Of a stretch of 60,000 bases of DNA, positions 14,901-27,041 are shown one piece after another. A program made the position numbers and the translations under genes. The notes beneath the pieces are model-generated. The model searched no databases, had not been told where the DNA came from, and was given only the letters and a program-made list of their open reading frames with translations. The stretch lies in the NCBI RefSeq assembly GCF_029227915.1, contig NC_079886.1, positions 11,183,501 through 11,243,500 of the forward strand, in the 5' to 3' direction. The DNA is from Hydractinia symbiolongicarpus (taxonomy: Eukaryota > Cnidaria > Hydrozoa > Anthoathecata > Hydractiniidae). Within the stretch, counting starts at the first letter, position 1, and every line of letters starts with the position of its first letter.

Positions 14901-17900
14901 AATACATAAAAATGCTCTGTTACATAACAGAAGAGCTTTCAGCCACATAAAGTGCATTAAAAAAAACCAGCACAGTGCAAACTTTTTGTTTAACTCTTCT
15001 TGGCCTGTTATATTTTTTTCTATATCACAAAAAAATATTATCACATTGAGGAATTTAAGGAAAATGAAAAGATAAAATGTATAGTCAGCGTGGTTAAATG
15101 AGACCTCCGCAGTTATTTAGTCTCGCTTTGTTGATATTTGACCCTGCTGAATGTCTTTACAACAGCTAACATAAATGAATAATTCTGGATGTCCCACTAA
15201 AAAATGTCAAATGTCTGTTCATTGCTTTTTTATTTTTATAACATGATATATACTTTTATTTATAAGAACCAGGTAATATGGGTAATATGGCTTCTGTGTG
15301 GGGTCTCAAGTCCAGTTATATAAAAAATACAATAGTTTTACAAGATTTCTGTCATGTAAAATTGTCACTGTTGTTCTTATTTTGTTTTGGTTTTTGGTTT
15401 TCAGCTGTCCCTTTTGTTTATGAAATTGTCGAAGTGTATGTATATTGCTTTCAAAGTGGCCATTTTTAACTCTTCTGACAGGAAATGTAAACATAAACAA
15501 ATAACGTGTAAGCAATAATAAATAGAGTGAAATATATAAACCTAAAAATTGATTCTCAAAGGCTGATGTTAGATTTGTGTTGCAAATTCTAAGAGAATCA
15601 AAAGTGCAATCTTGTGATTTGCATGGGGAATTCATGGTGAAATGTTATCACGCTAGTGGTACAATAAAAAAATAAAGCCACTTACATCTTCTGCAAGAGA
15701 TAATGGATGATGTTTTGAAAGATCAATGTCTTGCTTTTGTTCATATGGATCAATAACATACTAGAAACAACACAATAAAAAGACTTGGTGAAATTTGTTA
15801 AAAAAGATGCAGTCACAATTAAGCTGCTATATAAAAGCCCTACATTTACAAATAAATAAGCCATAGGACACAGCATTTAAGTTGCACATTATATTACTGA
15901 AAGCCTTGAAAGTTGTAAAACAGTCTCATGTTGACCTTAGCAAGAATTATTATTTAAGATTGCTAATCTAATTAAATAAAAGATTCATGTTCCAAGTTCA
16001 CTGTAAAGAAAGACAAACTTAAAACGCACACATCAAAAATATAACTGTGAGGATGAACTTTTCCCCTTTGTCAACAAATATTTTGTCCAAGATAGTACAT
16101 GCTACATAAGATTACATGCTACATAAGATTCCAACCTTTTTTCGAATATCTGCATAATTTTGTCGGTTGACTTTGGCTTGAGCTAACCAAAACTTTTCTT
16201 CTTCAGGCAGACACTCCCAAAATAACTTAAGAAAATGAAAGACAAAAAAAGTATTAATTTTTATAGGCATTAATTTTAGCACTTTTCACAGGTTGCTAGC
16301 AAACAATCATGTCAATAATAATAGCCAGGGTTTTTTCTGTTGGCCTGCTAACCACATACAAAATCTTTAAGCTACGAAAAACAGATGCAATATATTTTGT
16401 ATCGACTTTGATGTGACAGGCGAATTCTAATACTAATCTTAATGCTAACTTTCCGTCTGCAAAAAAGATGGTAGCTGCGGGTAGCAACCGGCAAATTCGC
16501 TTAGATTTTTTTACTTACAACTAGTATGCTAACATTAATACCCTCAAAATATCAATATTTTCAACAAAATTATTTACCAGCAAAAATTTGTATTATTAAG
16601 GTATACAACATTATAAATATACTTAAAACCAAATAAGTTATCAACTTGATATAATTAAAAATAGGGAAAACTAACCCTCCAGCAAATGCTTCTAAACCTT
16701 TTTGTACCCATATTCCCATCTAATGCTTTGAATTTGAGCTAAAAAGATTGTCAAATAAATTACATATATTATGCACTAGAGAAGAAATTCTGCAGTCTGG
16801 TGGTTATTAAATTTATCAAACGGAAGAAAAGGAAAACTAATGAGACTTGACTTTTCTTACCTGTTCCAACATATTTTTACATTTAAATAGCTGATCCCAC
16901 TCTTCCCTAGAGATTTAAACATTTTACGTCCATCACATCAAAAGACATAACATCATAATTTTTTCAATAAAAATGAATTTACTTACTGAACACTGTTATG
17001 TGCATTTTTATCAACATAATACTTAGTTTGATGCAGACTTCCTTCTAAGTATCCACCAGCTCCATTTTCAGGATCTGTAATTAAGGGATCAACCATAGGT
17101 TGTTCTAAACAAATTATGTACATTGGTCACAACATAAACATCACATTCAACAGCACAGTATGTGTACACTTATAGTTATCACCAGAAGCTTTGTAGCATC
17201 AAAGCTTTCTTAAATCTGTTAGTAAGCACATAATGTTTTAAGCACATAAACTTTAATTAGCTAAGGTAATCTATGTGTGGCTTACTACATTGCATTTATG
17301 GGAATTAATGATGGCATATGGCAGTTCCGTCGTAATTGCCTTCCTACTTTGCCCAAAAGACGGCAAAAATAATTGCCATTGTCACTTTCATATAGTATTT
17401 TCTTTTTAATGAGTTACATACATGACAACCAATTATTAACAAAGTTCTTGATAATAATATTGTAATAATATGCAAAAATAAAGAGTTTCTGCAATTTTAG
17501 TTTTCAATTTTCTTTTAGCGATTGTAATTTTCTGATACTTTTATTATCTTTCCATGTATTTTAAGCATGGGACTGTGTTTGGATTCATTTCTTTAGTCTT
17601 ATTTCATCTTTATAGTCTCTCAAAATTGCTGTTATACTTCGTTTCAGTGACAGCCCTATTTTATCACAGCGGTGACAAAAATTTTATTAAAAATGCTGTT
17701 ACCATAATTTTTAGATTCCCATGACTGAAGTGGAGGTAAACTGTTTTTAATTTATCTGTAGTTTGTATTTCACTTATAGCAAAGCCATAAGAAACAAATC
17801 AAAAAAATAAATTAGTATTTTTTAAGTTTCTTTACTTCCTCTATTCTATATTATTTTGATATTTTTTTTTTACATTTTTATTTTTAATTTGGGACCTTGT

Positions 17901-20900
17901 GGTGCCTAATAGCAGTATTTGATATCCATTAAATCATAACTGTAGTGAAAACTTGGAGATTTGATGAGTAAAATGATTCTAAATTACAGTAAAATATCAG
18001 GAATATAGTTAAATTGTTTATCCTAGCACAACACTCTCATTTATATATCTTTATTTTGTTTGTGACAACAAAGATTAAATGAAATGATCTACATGGCACA
18101 AGTTTTTGGGTTTTACTATTTTTGAATAGAAAGTATTGGAAAGAGTTGGAAAAAGTAAAAGAAAAGAATGTTTATGAGCAAGTGTGTTATGCAATTGGAT
18201 TCAAATTTTTTGTTGCTGCAGAAAAATATATCTTGGTAAACATATCTTGCAAAGCTGGTTTCAAAACTTTTGTTTTAGGATCTAATGATATTGTATAATT
18301 AAATGTTGTGCAAGAGTAATATGACTAGGCTGTATACCTTAATTACACATATACATACCTCAACTTTATTGCCTAAGCATTTACTGTTTCATTATATAAT
18401 ACTATTTACTGGAAAAATCTATTTAAACAGAAGAACAATTGGAAGATATGTCATTTGAATTTTTGTCATGTCAGCAATAACACATCGATGTAAGAGCATA
18501 CGTTTGTTATATATCAAACATAACATTACTAAATGTTCTTTTGATAGCTTGTAGAGATATAAATCATGTCCTGGTCCAACATCATTAACCTGTGATGAAT
18601 TTACTGATTACTTGAAAACAAGAGGTTTGAAAATAGTTCACTATGATATGAGAGGGTTATTTTACAACTTTAACGGATTATATAAACTGATCACTTAACT
18701 AAACTTGACATCATAATGTTATCTCAAACTCATTTCGGTGTGCAATGGAGTGGCCATGTATATTCCCCATACTTTAAATTAAAAACTGTGAAATGATCTG
18801 GAAAGAGAGCAATGGGTGTTGATTTTTAAATGAAAACTTGCGCAGTGTAATTGTAGCTGCTTTCTATAACGCACCCATGGGATCAAAATATCTTTTAACA
18901 TCGTTCAATAAAATTTTAAATGGAGAAACAAGGAAACAATCATCCTTGGAGACCTTAACGTAAATTATCTTGACATTAACATAGGTAAAGAATTTAAGTC
19001 ATTATTAACTTAATTAGTTAAGGGCCAACATGTATCAGTGATTCTACGTCTAATTTAATTGACATTATAGCATTATAGCAACATTATAGAAGTGTTACTT
19101 GCAGTATAGGTTCTGCTTCGAAAAAGTTCAGAGAGTTACTTCCTTTGTTGACTAGCAGAGTCTTGTCAATTGAGGTAAAAGGTAGGTTGTATGAGGCCTG
19201 TGTAAGAAGTGTTATGTTGTACAGTAGTGAGACATGGGCAGTGAAGCAGGAAGAACTTGACCGTTTAGAAAGGAATGATATGAGAATGGTTAGGTGTATG
19301 TGTAACGCCAGTCCGAAAGTATCCGTAGAATTAAAGATGTTATCCAGATAAGACAATTGAATTGGCTGGGGCACTTGGAAAGAATGGAGGGAGATAATTG
19401 GGTAAGAAAGTGTAGAGACTTGATAGTTCCTGGGGCAAAGCCCGGAGGCAGATCGAGAAAGACTTGGCAGGAGGTTATAAGGACAGACTTGATACAGAGG
19501 AAGTTGAGTTTAGATCTAACACAGTCTTGATCAGATTGGAAGAGGGTCATTAATATACCGCGTCCAACCCATGCTAGCATGGTAAACAGACGTGAAGCCG
19601 AGAATGGTGATAGCGACAAATTTACCGTTAGCTATAGTTTCTACAATATGTAGTCACCAAGTCAATAAGTCATTACGAAATGGTTGTATACAAGAAAAAT
19701 CAATAATTAAATTGGAGTATTATTAAGAACTTGTTTACAACAAAGAGTAAAACAAATTTCACCACAACTTGTAATAAGGCAGAAAATATTGCCAAAGCAA
19801 AAAAGTTTTGTGATTACTTTTTAACATTAGTGAAGTCTTTGAAACCTGGTATATCAATATTTTACTATTATATGCAGAGGACTTCAAATTTTATTGCATA
19901 TCGAACAGGTAAAATCTTTAAGATGAGATACGCTACAAAACTATTCATCAAAAAAGAGATAAAATCTTTTTAGAAGAAGCAGCAGTGTTAAATCAGTTAG
20001 CCACCAAGCTTCTAAAGAGCTGTGCGCATGTCATTAGTAAACCGCTATGTGATATCAACCATTTGTCATTAAAAACTGGACAATTTCCTATCTGCAAATT
20101 AGCAAAAGTAACACCTCTTTATAAGTCTGAAGATAAAAACAAACAAGGTAGTTACCAACCAATATCTATTTTACCAGTTTTCTCAAGTTACTTGAAAAGG
20201 CAGTTCATAACCAGTTAAATGAATATCTCGAAAGTAAAAGTTTGTTATTCGAACTTCAATTTGGCTATCTATCGAAAAGATCTACTTCCTCTGCTGCAAC
20301 ATTGTTTGTAGTTAATATTAGGAGAGATGGACCTTGCTGCTTTGCTACAAAAAACTTCAAATGTATAGTATGAAAGACAACAAACTGTCATGATTCACAG
20401 ACTATCTTTTATAGAGGCAGAAATTCGTATCGATAGAGAGCAGCATATCATCATCAATGTGTTTAATGGAGTTCTACAGGGCTCTATTTTAGGCCTTTAT
20501 TGTTCATTATTTTCTTCAATGATCTTCTAGCATCTTGGTAAAATGTAGAGTGATAAATAATGCACTGTACTATAAATGTATTTGTGAAAATGAATCTAAG
20601 GATGATTATGGTCATGTAATTCCACATAGTGTTCCATTTCTAAAAGGAAACTTTCTTAAAAATACATCAAAAAATGCTAAAGCTAAAACATATGAAGTGA
20701 GTTCGAAATAAAGGCATTTCTACAAAGAAGCTGTTGTGTATCCATTTGTAAATACCAGTGACGCAAGGAAAAATCTTGTACTGAATAACACTGACCTAGT
20801 TAACATGATGCACTATGTCAAAATAAATAACTTTACTCATTTTGAAGTTAATGAAAAGTTATGACATACATCATTAGCGTCAGATATCTCCTGAGGATGA

Positions 20901-23900
20901 ATGTACTTTGTGCATATTGTCATACAGAAAGAACACCAATACAATTGGGATATTAAGCTCTAATGTTAAGGCTTTATATCTTATCAGATGCATATGTAAA
21001 GCATAAGTTCCACTTATATTTTATCAGCTTCAGTATTTTTGTTCATAGGTTTAGTTAAGTGTAGTTTTATTGACTTTATCCTGTTGAAGAAGCAACATCA
21101 GAAAATGGTGAAAGACATCAAGATCATACCTAGTGAGGAGAGTATTCCACAAAATAAACTCCTCATATGTAAAATACAACTAAAAACACTAAAACATCAA
21201 ACTAACCTATTTATACGAAGACTTCGCTACGGGAAGTTGAATAATGTTACACAATGATTTTAAGCGATTGTTTTCTGAGAGGTTAACACCACTGTTGAAG
21301 AGAATACAGAGGACATCTGGAAACTATTGAAGTCAGCTCTCCTAACCTTCACTGATGAAATATTTGGCAAAACGAGGTAACAATACCAGAAACGGGTTAC
21401 GTGGTGGTGGAATGAGAAAGTAAGTGTAGCTATTGCTGAAAAAAGATGGTGTTAAGAGTTATGGAAGCGGAGTGGTAACAAAGAAATATATCTCCAAGCC
21501 CAATGTAATGTATACACTGTTAAGAAGACTGCTGAGAAAAATAAGTTTGCCTACCTCAGACCTGGTATAAATTACATCCTTAAAATAGCAAAACAGATGA
21601 GAAATGATAATCAAGATATCATTGGAGATAAATGTGTCAAAGATGATTCTGGAAACCTTGCAATAGATATTGAGGCTAAGAAGGCACTTGGAAACAAAAC
21701 CATGAGCGCCATCTAAATGAGTTTCCATGGAATTCCAACAACCGCACAGCTAACTCAGTTGCTGGTTCTGCTATTTTTATCACGGTTGACACGGTGCTAA
21801 ATGCCATTGCCAAAATGGAAAGGGAGATTCAGGTTGCCCACACTGTTAGTCACGTTAGTCCAGAGTCTTTGTTGAAAAAATTAGGTATAGTCGATATTAA
21901 ATTAGCATGTTGATATAACAGGTTACAGTGGTATGGACATGTGTATCGTAATGAAGGTTGCATTAGACAAGCAGTGGACGTGAAAGTAGATGGTCGCTGT
22001 GGTCGTAGAAGACAAAAAAATGGACTGACAATGCGCAAGACGACAGAAAAGTGTAGAAAATGACTTTTTGTGTTATGATTAGCCAACTAATGCACATAGC
22101 AAATACCTATACAAAGAAAAACTATTCCCTAAAAAAAGCGAAATGGAAGAATATGGGACAGCTTACTCCATTATTCTACCCAGAATTGGTGATGTTACAA
22201 CAATAATTGTACGTAGGTGCAATGAAGATTTCGGACATGGAGGTAGAGGTTTTACAATTAATGAGCTCAGAGGGAGTGGATATTGGGTTATCAATTGTAA
22301 TTCATTTTTTCGGCATCTGATATCAAAATGTGTCCTGCAGAGCCTTACCAGGAAAAACTGCAGATCAAAGATGGCTGATCTTCCGAGCAACCCACTTGAA
22401 GCAATTTCACCCTTCACAGTATGTGGAGTAGATCTGTTTCGTCCGTTTATTATCAGAGAAGGAAGACCTCTCACATGCGAAACACCAATTGATGCGTATA
22501 TCCCACTCCCCCTTTCACCATCAAATTTGCCTACTATGAAATCAAATGCAATTGTTTTTGACAAAACTAATCTTTACAGTTGGTGAGGATGGGGACGAAT
22601 CCAGTATATTACAAATAAATTTTGGTCAAGGCGGAGGAAAGAATACCTGTAAACTCTCTAAAAAAGAGCTGTTTGGCAACACAAGCGATGTTGCTTTCAA
22701 GTTGGTGATATTGTAATATTGAAAGACGAATCTAAACATCGTTCTGATTTAAAATTGGCAAGAATAACAAACATGTTTCCAGACAATGATGGACTGGTTC
22801 AATCAGTGTCACTGAAAACTGTTTGTAATCAACATGAACTAGTACGTCCAATACATAAGTTGGTGTTGCTTGTCAAAAATAATTTAAAAAAAAACGATTC
22901 CCAATTGAGGAGCCATGGTTTTGTATATTTTGATTAAAATGTTATAGTTAGTTTTTGTCAAGATGTAAGACACCATATTGAGGGGAGCCATGTTGCTGCT
23001 GCTGAGGCACAGCAATGCCAGCCTTCAGGTATCCCTGAAGATTGTGTTTATTTTGTAGTCTGTGTATAGTTTTATTTCTGTTGTATGTTCCTAGCCTTAA
23101 GTTTTATGTTAAATGTCACACTTCATTAACTTTGTGTTACATGTTAGCATTTTAATGTATGTTATTGCTGTCCTGTTTCTCTATTCTCATGTCTGTTAAC
23201 AGCTTATTGTGTTACTTTTAAAGTTCTTTTGTTTTTTGTATTATGGGTTTTGTTGCGTTTTACATTTTTCGCATATAGTGGATTCATGGGTGCGTTGTTA
23301 GTTAGTATGTGTGTATAGCTGCTTGCGTCTAATGTTGTTTGGTGGTGGTTTAGTCAATGTCTTTTAGTAAGATACTTTGTTTTGTTTCTATGTTTTTATT
23401 AGTATATGTTTATTCTTAGTCTCACACTGTCCCACTTGATTCCCATCTTGTTTGTTGTGCTGGGTATATGGGCACTTTGTTTAGTCTTGCCCCAGGTAGG
23501 TGGAGGTTTTTGTGCGTGCGTGCTTGCTTTCTTTTTATTATTTTCTCTTTTTGTATTTTTTATTAAGTCAAGTTTCGTATTTTTAGTAAGCATTTATGAA
23601 CTAAAATCTATCATTATGTTAAATTATTTCATTTCCGTTTGAACCAAACCAATAGTGTCCACATGTTTGTGCGTACAACACTAATAGTTCCTTCAGCTCT
23701 ATTTAACTCTCCTATCCCACAATTTGGTCCTTTTAATAAAAAAAATTGTATTGAAGTTAATATGGTAACGTTTTGTTATTATGTTTTTATTTTGTTTTAA
23801 ATGATCCAATATTGTGACATACAGTTTATTTGACTTAGATTTAGCCGGGATGAAATAGTAAAATGTCAGCCACTAAATGTATATATCCTTTACAGTGCAA

Positions 23901-25100
23901 AACAATGTACATTTCTAGATTTTTTTTTTTCGTTTATCTTTTTGCTGCTTTAAAATAATTTTATTTTTGCATTTTTTTATTGAAATTACTTTGGTGGCTG
24001 ACAAGAAATGAGTTGTCACAATGATGTGTCTGAAGCCACAATAATGACTAAAATAACAAAAAAATTATTGGTTTTAAATATGGTATTAGCACCTTCCTGT
24101 AAAATATAGGCTTTATTAGTAGAATATTACAAAAGTTATTTATATATATAAGTCACTTTTGATATTTTTTAATAGGTCACACTTTTTTTGACCATGTTCA
24201 TTATTTTAATAACAGCTCAATTGATCTACCAGTTAATGATTGTGCCTGTTTTTACTTACTGTCAATGGTTCATCCACACCTAACCAATGGTCAATTTGGT
24301 AAGTAACATTCCTTACCAAATTGTGCTAGACGTATTGATGGTGTAAACATTCCAAATATTCATAACGAAATGTTGAAGCAGTCATGTGTATTCGTTAGAA
24401 ACTGCTTAGATGGAGAAATTTGTCCAGACTTCGAAAAATACTTTGAAAAAAGTGAGTCATTAAGTCATAACTAGGAACTCAAACAACTCTGTGAAACTAC
24501 TGAAAGTAAAACTTTCAACAGCAAAGAAGTCCATTTATTTTACTTATATAATAAAAGTCTGATATTTCGGTCCATATCTGCAGAACCCATAACTACTACA
24601 GATTTCAATCGAAAAGAAGGGTTTTGTAAACCTTTTCGAGTTTTATCCGATTTCGAAAATACCTCGCAGAAATTCACTGAAAACAAAAAAGCAAAATTTC
24701 AGACCAATAGTATCTTTAACATATCGGAAAATGAAAAAAATTTAAAAAAAATCAGACGCAATTTCAGAATGAAAAAACGAGGAACTATAGCTATAAACAC
24801 TCAAATAGGATTTACATGTTTATATATAGTTAGAGACAGATTAAAAACATGTTATACTTACTGTTAGTCTGTTTAGTTAGTGTACAATTTGGTAAAGTCA
24901 TGCAAGTATTGTTTGGTGAAATTTAACAAATTATAATTTCTCGTTTCTACATTTTAACTTCAAAACCTAAACATACAAAAGAGAAAAGTAAAGGTTTGGC
25001 TGTACAACTAACCTGCTCCATATCGATCTAATACTTCATGAATATCATCCTTAGATAAAGTTTTTATCAAATTTGTACGCTGATTATGTCTGCTGCTCAT
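4453..25100 (-). CDS. TBC1D5: TBC1 domain family member 5, 22 coding exons
   Basis: GTPase-activating protein for Rab7-type GTPases that binds retromer and ATG8 proteins at endosomes and autophagosomes (family knowledge). Exons read on the minus strand: 25013-25100, 16987-17104, 16861-16906, 16676-16738, 16136-16225, 15686-15760, 13401-13468, 13261-13299, 12460-12523, 11178-11260, 10638-10688, 10059-10143, 9829-9876, 9645-9760, 9106-9248, 8799-8905, 8404-8520, 8114-8252, 7853-8004, 7236-7338, 6139-6218, 4453-4962. Phases join cleanly and give about 794 residues, close to the vertebrate protein. The TBC motifs IMQDIDR (arginine finger) and SYKQGM (glutamine finger) are intact, and RLLFGREF, WDALFADG and EHDAY are diagnostic. 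Weakest point: the donor of exon 19. GTTAAT after 7853 keeps frame; the better-looking GTAAAT at 7830 would require an unseen exon. Introns 1 and 6 are rich in repeats. Confidence 0.93.
5440..5570. repeat. Hairpin-bearing repeat ending in GACA/GACG microsatellite
   Basis: A perfect stem CCCGTGGA-AAAA-TCCACGGG at 5449-5468 follows AACTAGTCGTTAGC. A (GACA)/(GACG) microsatellite follows at 5538-5566. The same hairpin with a base-pair-preserving change occurs on the minus strand at 41541-41558, also next to ACTAGT, so this is one end of a dispersed repeat family. It sits in the last intron of TBC1D5. Confidence 0.5.
9106..13468 (-). CDS. TBC1D5: TBC1D5 exons 7-15, catalytic TBC domain
   Basis: Nine exons encode the core of the TBC domain. 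Exon 7 has FQDNELRSTIMQDIDR with the catalytic arginine; exon 8 has CPEIEFFKQENVK; exon 9 (12460-12523) has VLFCYAREHPQVSYKQ with the catalytic glutamine; exon 10 starts GMHELLA. Exons 11-12 carry IEHDAY and IMDVIEPWF, exon 14 LNRIQNYMLK, and exon 15 RWIRLLFGREFSLNRLL and WDALFADGMSLDLVD. Both finger residues are present, so the protein should be an active GAP. Confidence 0.92.
9318..9628. repeat. (CAA)n/(AAC)n microsatellite filling TBC1D5 intron 14
   Basis: About 310 bases of almost uninterrupted CAA/ACA triplets with occasional GAC and AAA variants. It lies between exon 15 (ends 9248) and exon 14 (starts 9645) and makes up most of that 396-bp intron. On the transcribed strand it reads as (TTG)n, i.e. 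a long U/G-rich tract between donor and acceptor. The open frames it creates on both strands are artefacts. Confidence 0.9.
13508..14656. repeat. 25-bp minisatellite, about 46 copies, TBC1D5 intron 6
   Basis: The unit is AAATTCCCTTACACTCYATA plus AAATC, 25 bases, repeated head to tail for about 1.15 kb with very few changes. Most variation is at the Y position (CTCCATA or CTCTATA), plus CCC/TCC and one 24-base unit at about 13621. Such low divergence implies recent expansion or homogenisation. Confidence 0.95.
16091..16132. repeat. Short tandem duplication in TBC1D5 intron 5
   Basis: ACATGCTACATAAGATT occurs twice in tandem immediately downstream of exon 5. Confidence 0.6.
16676..17104 (-). 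CDS. TBC1D5: TBC1D5 exons 2-4, N-terminal region with ATG8-binding-like motif
   Basis: Three short exons (16987-17104, 16861-16906, 16676-16738) encode a glycine-rich lead-in, then EEWDQLF and KRFRSICWR. Vertebrate TBC1D5 has KEWEELF and RFRSICWK at the same places. The EW-x-x-L core corresponds to the first LC3-interacting motif of the vertebrate protein, so ATG8 binding is probably conserved (inference). All three exons join without a phase break. Confidence 0.88.
18540..19075 (+). pseudogene. LINE endonuclease region remnant
   Basis: Broken plus-strand frames include DYLKTRGLKIVHYDMRGL, typical of the start of jockey/L2-type endonucleases, and GDLNVNYLD, the GD(F/L)N active-site motif of the exonuclease-endonuclease-phosphatase fold. 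Several stops and frameshifts mark it as a decayed copy. It lies in TBC1D5 intron 1, antisense to the gene. Confidence 0.5.
19084..19620 (+). pseudogene. LINE reverse transcriptase C-terminal fragment
   Basis: The frame at 19145-19351 encodes GRLYEACVRSVMLYSSETWA, VKQEELDRLERNDMRMVR and CMCNAS. After a stop it continues with QLNWLGHLERME and PGGRSRKTW. This is the standard region after the palm of many non-LTR reverse transcriptases. It interrupts the jockey-like fragments on either side, so it may be a nested insertion. Confidence 0.7.
19950..20560 (+). pseudogene. Jockey/CR1-like reverse transcriptase remnant
   Basis: LCDINHLSLKTGQFPICKLA and VTPLYKSEDKNKQGSYQPIS match the finger region of jockey/CR1-type reverse transcriptase. 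Further on, FELQFGYLSKRSTSSAA and GVLQGSIL (for GVPQGSIL) are the next conserved blocks. Frameshifts and the missing F-x-DD block show it is dead. Probably the same element as the endonuclease remnant at 18.5 kb. Confidence 0.7.
21039..22075 (+). pseudogene. Second LINE fragment (endonuclease/RT linker and C-terminal piece)
   Basis: Decayed frames include VTWWWNEKVSVAIAEKRW, KIAKQMRNDNQDIIGDKCVK and DDSGNLAIDIEAKKALGN, the linker seen in RTE-like LINE polyproteins. RLQWYGHVYRNEG is a C-terminal block, separated by a deletion of the RT core. It belongs to a different family from the 20-kb fragment. Confidence 0.65.
22143..22937 (+). pseudogene. BEL/Pao LTR-retrotransposon integrase end and DUF5641
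   Basis: The frame at 22143-22586 has GGRGFTINELRGSGYWVI, KMADLP and FTVCGVDLFRPF, which fit the zinc-binding and start-of-core region of BEL/Pao integrase. The frame at 22719-22937 has MKDESKHRSDLKLARITN and HELVRPIHKLVLLV, the C-terminal DUF5641 block. The catalytic core between them is largely deleted and shifted. A 3' LTR may follow (22.95-23.7 kb) but no pair was seen. Annotated as an old broken copy. Confidence 0.75.
22940..25012. other. Rest of TBC1D5 intron 1, no gene recognised
   Basis: T-rich noncoding sequence. A short plus-strand stretch at 24340-24450 reads GVNIPNIHNEMLKQSC and RNCLDGEICPDFEKYFE before breaking, possibly another retroelement scrap, but I could not assign it. Confidence 0.4.
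25013..25100 (-). CDS. TBC1D5: TBC1D5 coding exon 1 (start codon)
   Basis: The minus-strand ATG at 25098-25100 opens MSSRHNQRTNLIKTLSKDD and the exon ends at a GTTAGT donor in phase 1. A TTTTTAG acceptor about 25 bases upstream of the ATG suggests a separate 5' untranslated exon further right, which I did not find. Joining to exon 2 restores a glutamate codon and the frame. The N-terminus is not conserved with vertebrates, so this exon rests on splice and phase logic rather than similarity. Confidence 0.7.
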
Positions 25101-27040
25101 TTTTGTTTCTTTATATACTCTAAAAAGATTTTATGAATAGTTTCCTTACATGTAGATTTATAGCTATTTATAGCTAAAAGAGGTATAAAAAGAACCTTTT
25201 GCAAAAAGACATCTTTACCTTTCTAGTTAAGTTTGATTATTTTAGAAACCACAGCACTGCTTATAAAAAATCTCACCCCCTTTTTTTACTTTTAATTGCT
25301 AGCTATCAGACACTAGTCAGTTAAATCTAACTGTAATCTACACTCTATACCTATTTCCCTTGTATATACATAATTTATGTACACATTCTTTATTCTTCTA
25401 TCTGGCTGTTCTCTTCTCGTTTCAACTTCAACTTTTTTCTCAATTGTTTTTATTTCCCACTCGCAGTAAATCTGCCATTTTAACCCTTTACCATCCCGTA
25501 CGAAACAAAGAAGCCCGTGACCTAATTTTAGAGATTGGGAACTATAAATTTTTCCTGGACTTATAGTTTTCGTTAGACTAATAATTTTAATAGCTCAAAT
25601 TAACCTTGACTAAAAAGTTTAAAGTAAGAATAGAAACCTTTACATCAGGCGATGCTGTGCCGTTTTTGAGATGCTTTGCAGCTGTGTTGACGCTTAGGTT
25701 CGGGGCCAATGCTTGTGCTAATATACGGAGTTCCATACAACACAGATTTTAGACACTCCCTCAGAGCGCGTAAGAATCGGTCACTTTTTCCTTATCATTC
25801 TTTACTTGGGAGATTACGTGCAAAGGAAAAATAATTCAACTGATGGAAAACATTCTAAAAAGCTATTTCTAGATACGTGCATTAGTTTATAAAAACAGAT
25901 GTTTTGTCAATGGAACCACCATGTCTGCAAAATATTTTCCTGCGCTAGTACCAAAGAACAGAATAAATTTTTTTTCGAGTTACAACAAGTAAACTTTGAG
26001 ATAATGAAATCGTTTCTTCAATCTTTGTATGATTATATCATTTCGACTTTTGCTGATGAAAAAAGACGAAGAAGATGGAATAGTAAATGGTATTGTGATT
26101 TATTTCTTAACCTTACGGTGACCAACAATTGTTGTATACCGATTCAGCCACCAAAGATGAATAAGGAAAGGTTTGAGGTAGTTTTGGCAACAAAGTAAAA
26201 GTAAAATAACTATCAAACAGTTTGTTTTTCTTTCAATCTGAAACTGAAATTTAGTCGGGGAAAAGTGACTAATTTACAGATGGCTAAATTTTCCTTCGAT
26301 TATTACAACCTCGTTCCCAGTTCGCTTTTTTGATATCCGAGACCGGCGCGAGATTGTCAGAAAGAGAAAAATAGGGGTGGGGACGAGGTTGCGATTATTA
26401 TTTACCCCAGATAAATCCAACCTTGTTTTTTCCTGACTAAGATACTTGGTTTTTGCGTTGGGAAGAGCTCTTTCATTTTTTAAATCTTTTTCAGGGCTTC
26501 TTTTCGTGTGTCGTTTTCTGCGCATGCGCGGTTTGGAAAAAATTTATGTAAGAGATTCGTACACATTTTCTCCTCCTATAAAAACGCTACAGGTTCTGGA
26601 ATCAAGGTTGGGTGATAGTTCAAGATTCCATCCTTTATCCTGGTGTCTAGTCATATGAGACCAGGGGGGGATTCACACATTGGCGAACTCGGAAATCGCC
26701 TAAGGAGAAATTTAGCCTTCCCGCGCTTTCTAGAAACGTTACAATTAGGTTCTGTTTTCACTTCGCTTTTTTATATTATGTTGTAGCAGTGTCTCCTGAG
26801 ATTTCCCTATTTCAATTCTTTCCGTTCATCATGGCTTCAGCAATGAACATGAGAGAACGCGTATAGTCTGCTGTAAGGAAAGCAGTTTGCCAGAAAAGCA
26901 GGCTTTGACTTTACAAAAATAATAGCAGTAACTTGATGACTACGCTTTCAGGTACATCTGTTTACTTTTAATTCCATTGATCTTAGAGTAAGATCACAAT
27001 ACACCTTTACGATAATTCAATTGTACATGTAGGAACGCCT
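25101..27040. other. Upstream of TBC1D5, no recognised gene
   Basis: It contains open frames of 68 codons (25360-25566) and 99 codons (25899-26198) with no recognised domain, and the 86-bp element at 26306. A TBC1D5 promoter and untranslated exon probably lie here but no motif fixes them. Confidence 0.4.
26306..26391. mobile_element. 86-bp MITE with perfect 9-bp target duplication
   Basis: Ends are CAACCTCGTTCCCAG and its inverted match GGGGACGAGGTTG. The 9-mer CGATTATTA occurs directly on both sides (26297-26305 and 26392-26400). A 9-bp duplication fits Mutator-like elements (inference). A related sequence lies at 48884-48982. Confidence 0.75.
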
Positions 27041-27041
27041 A

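Noticed and set aside
22163-22564. 133-codon minus frame
   Set aside because: Shadow of the BEL/Pao integrase frame on the plus strand.
25673-25740. GGTTCGGGGCC, resembling a tRNA B box
   Set aside because: No matching A box or cloverleaf could be drawn around it.
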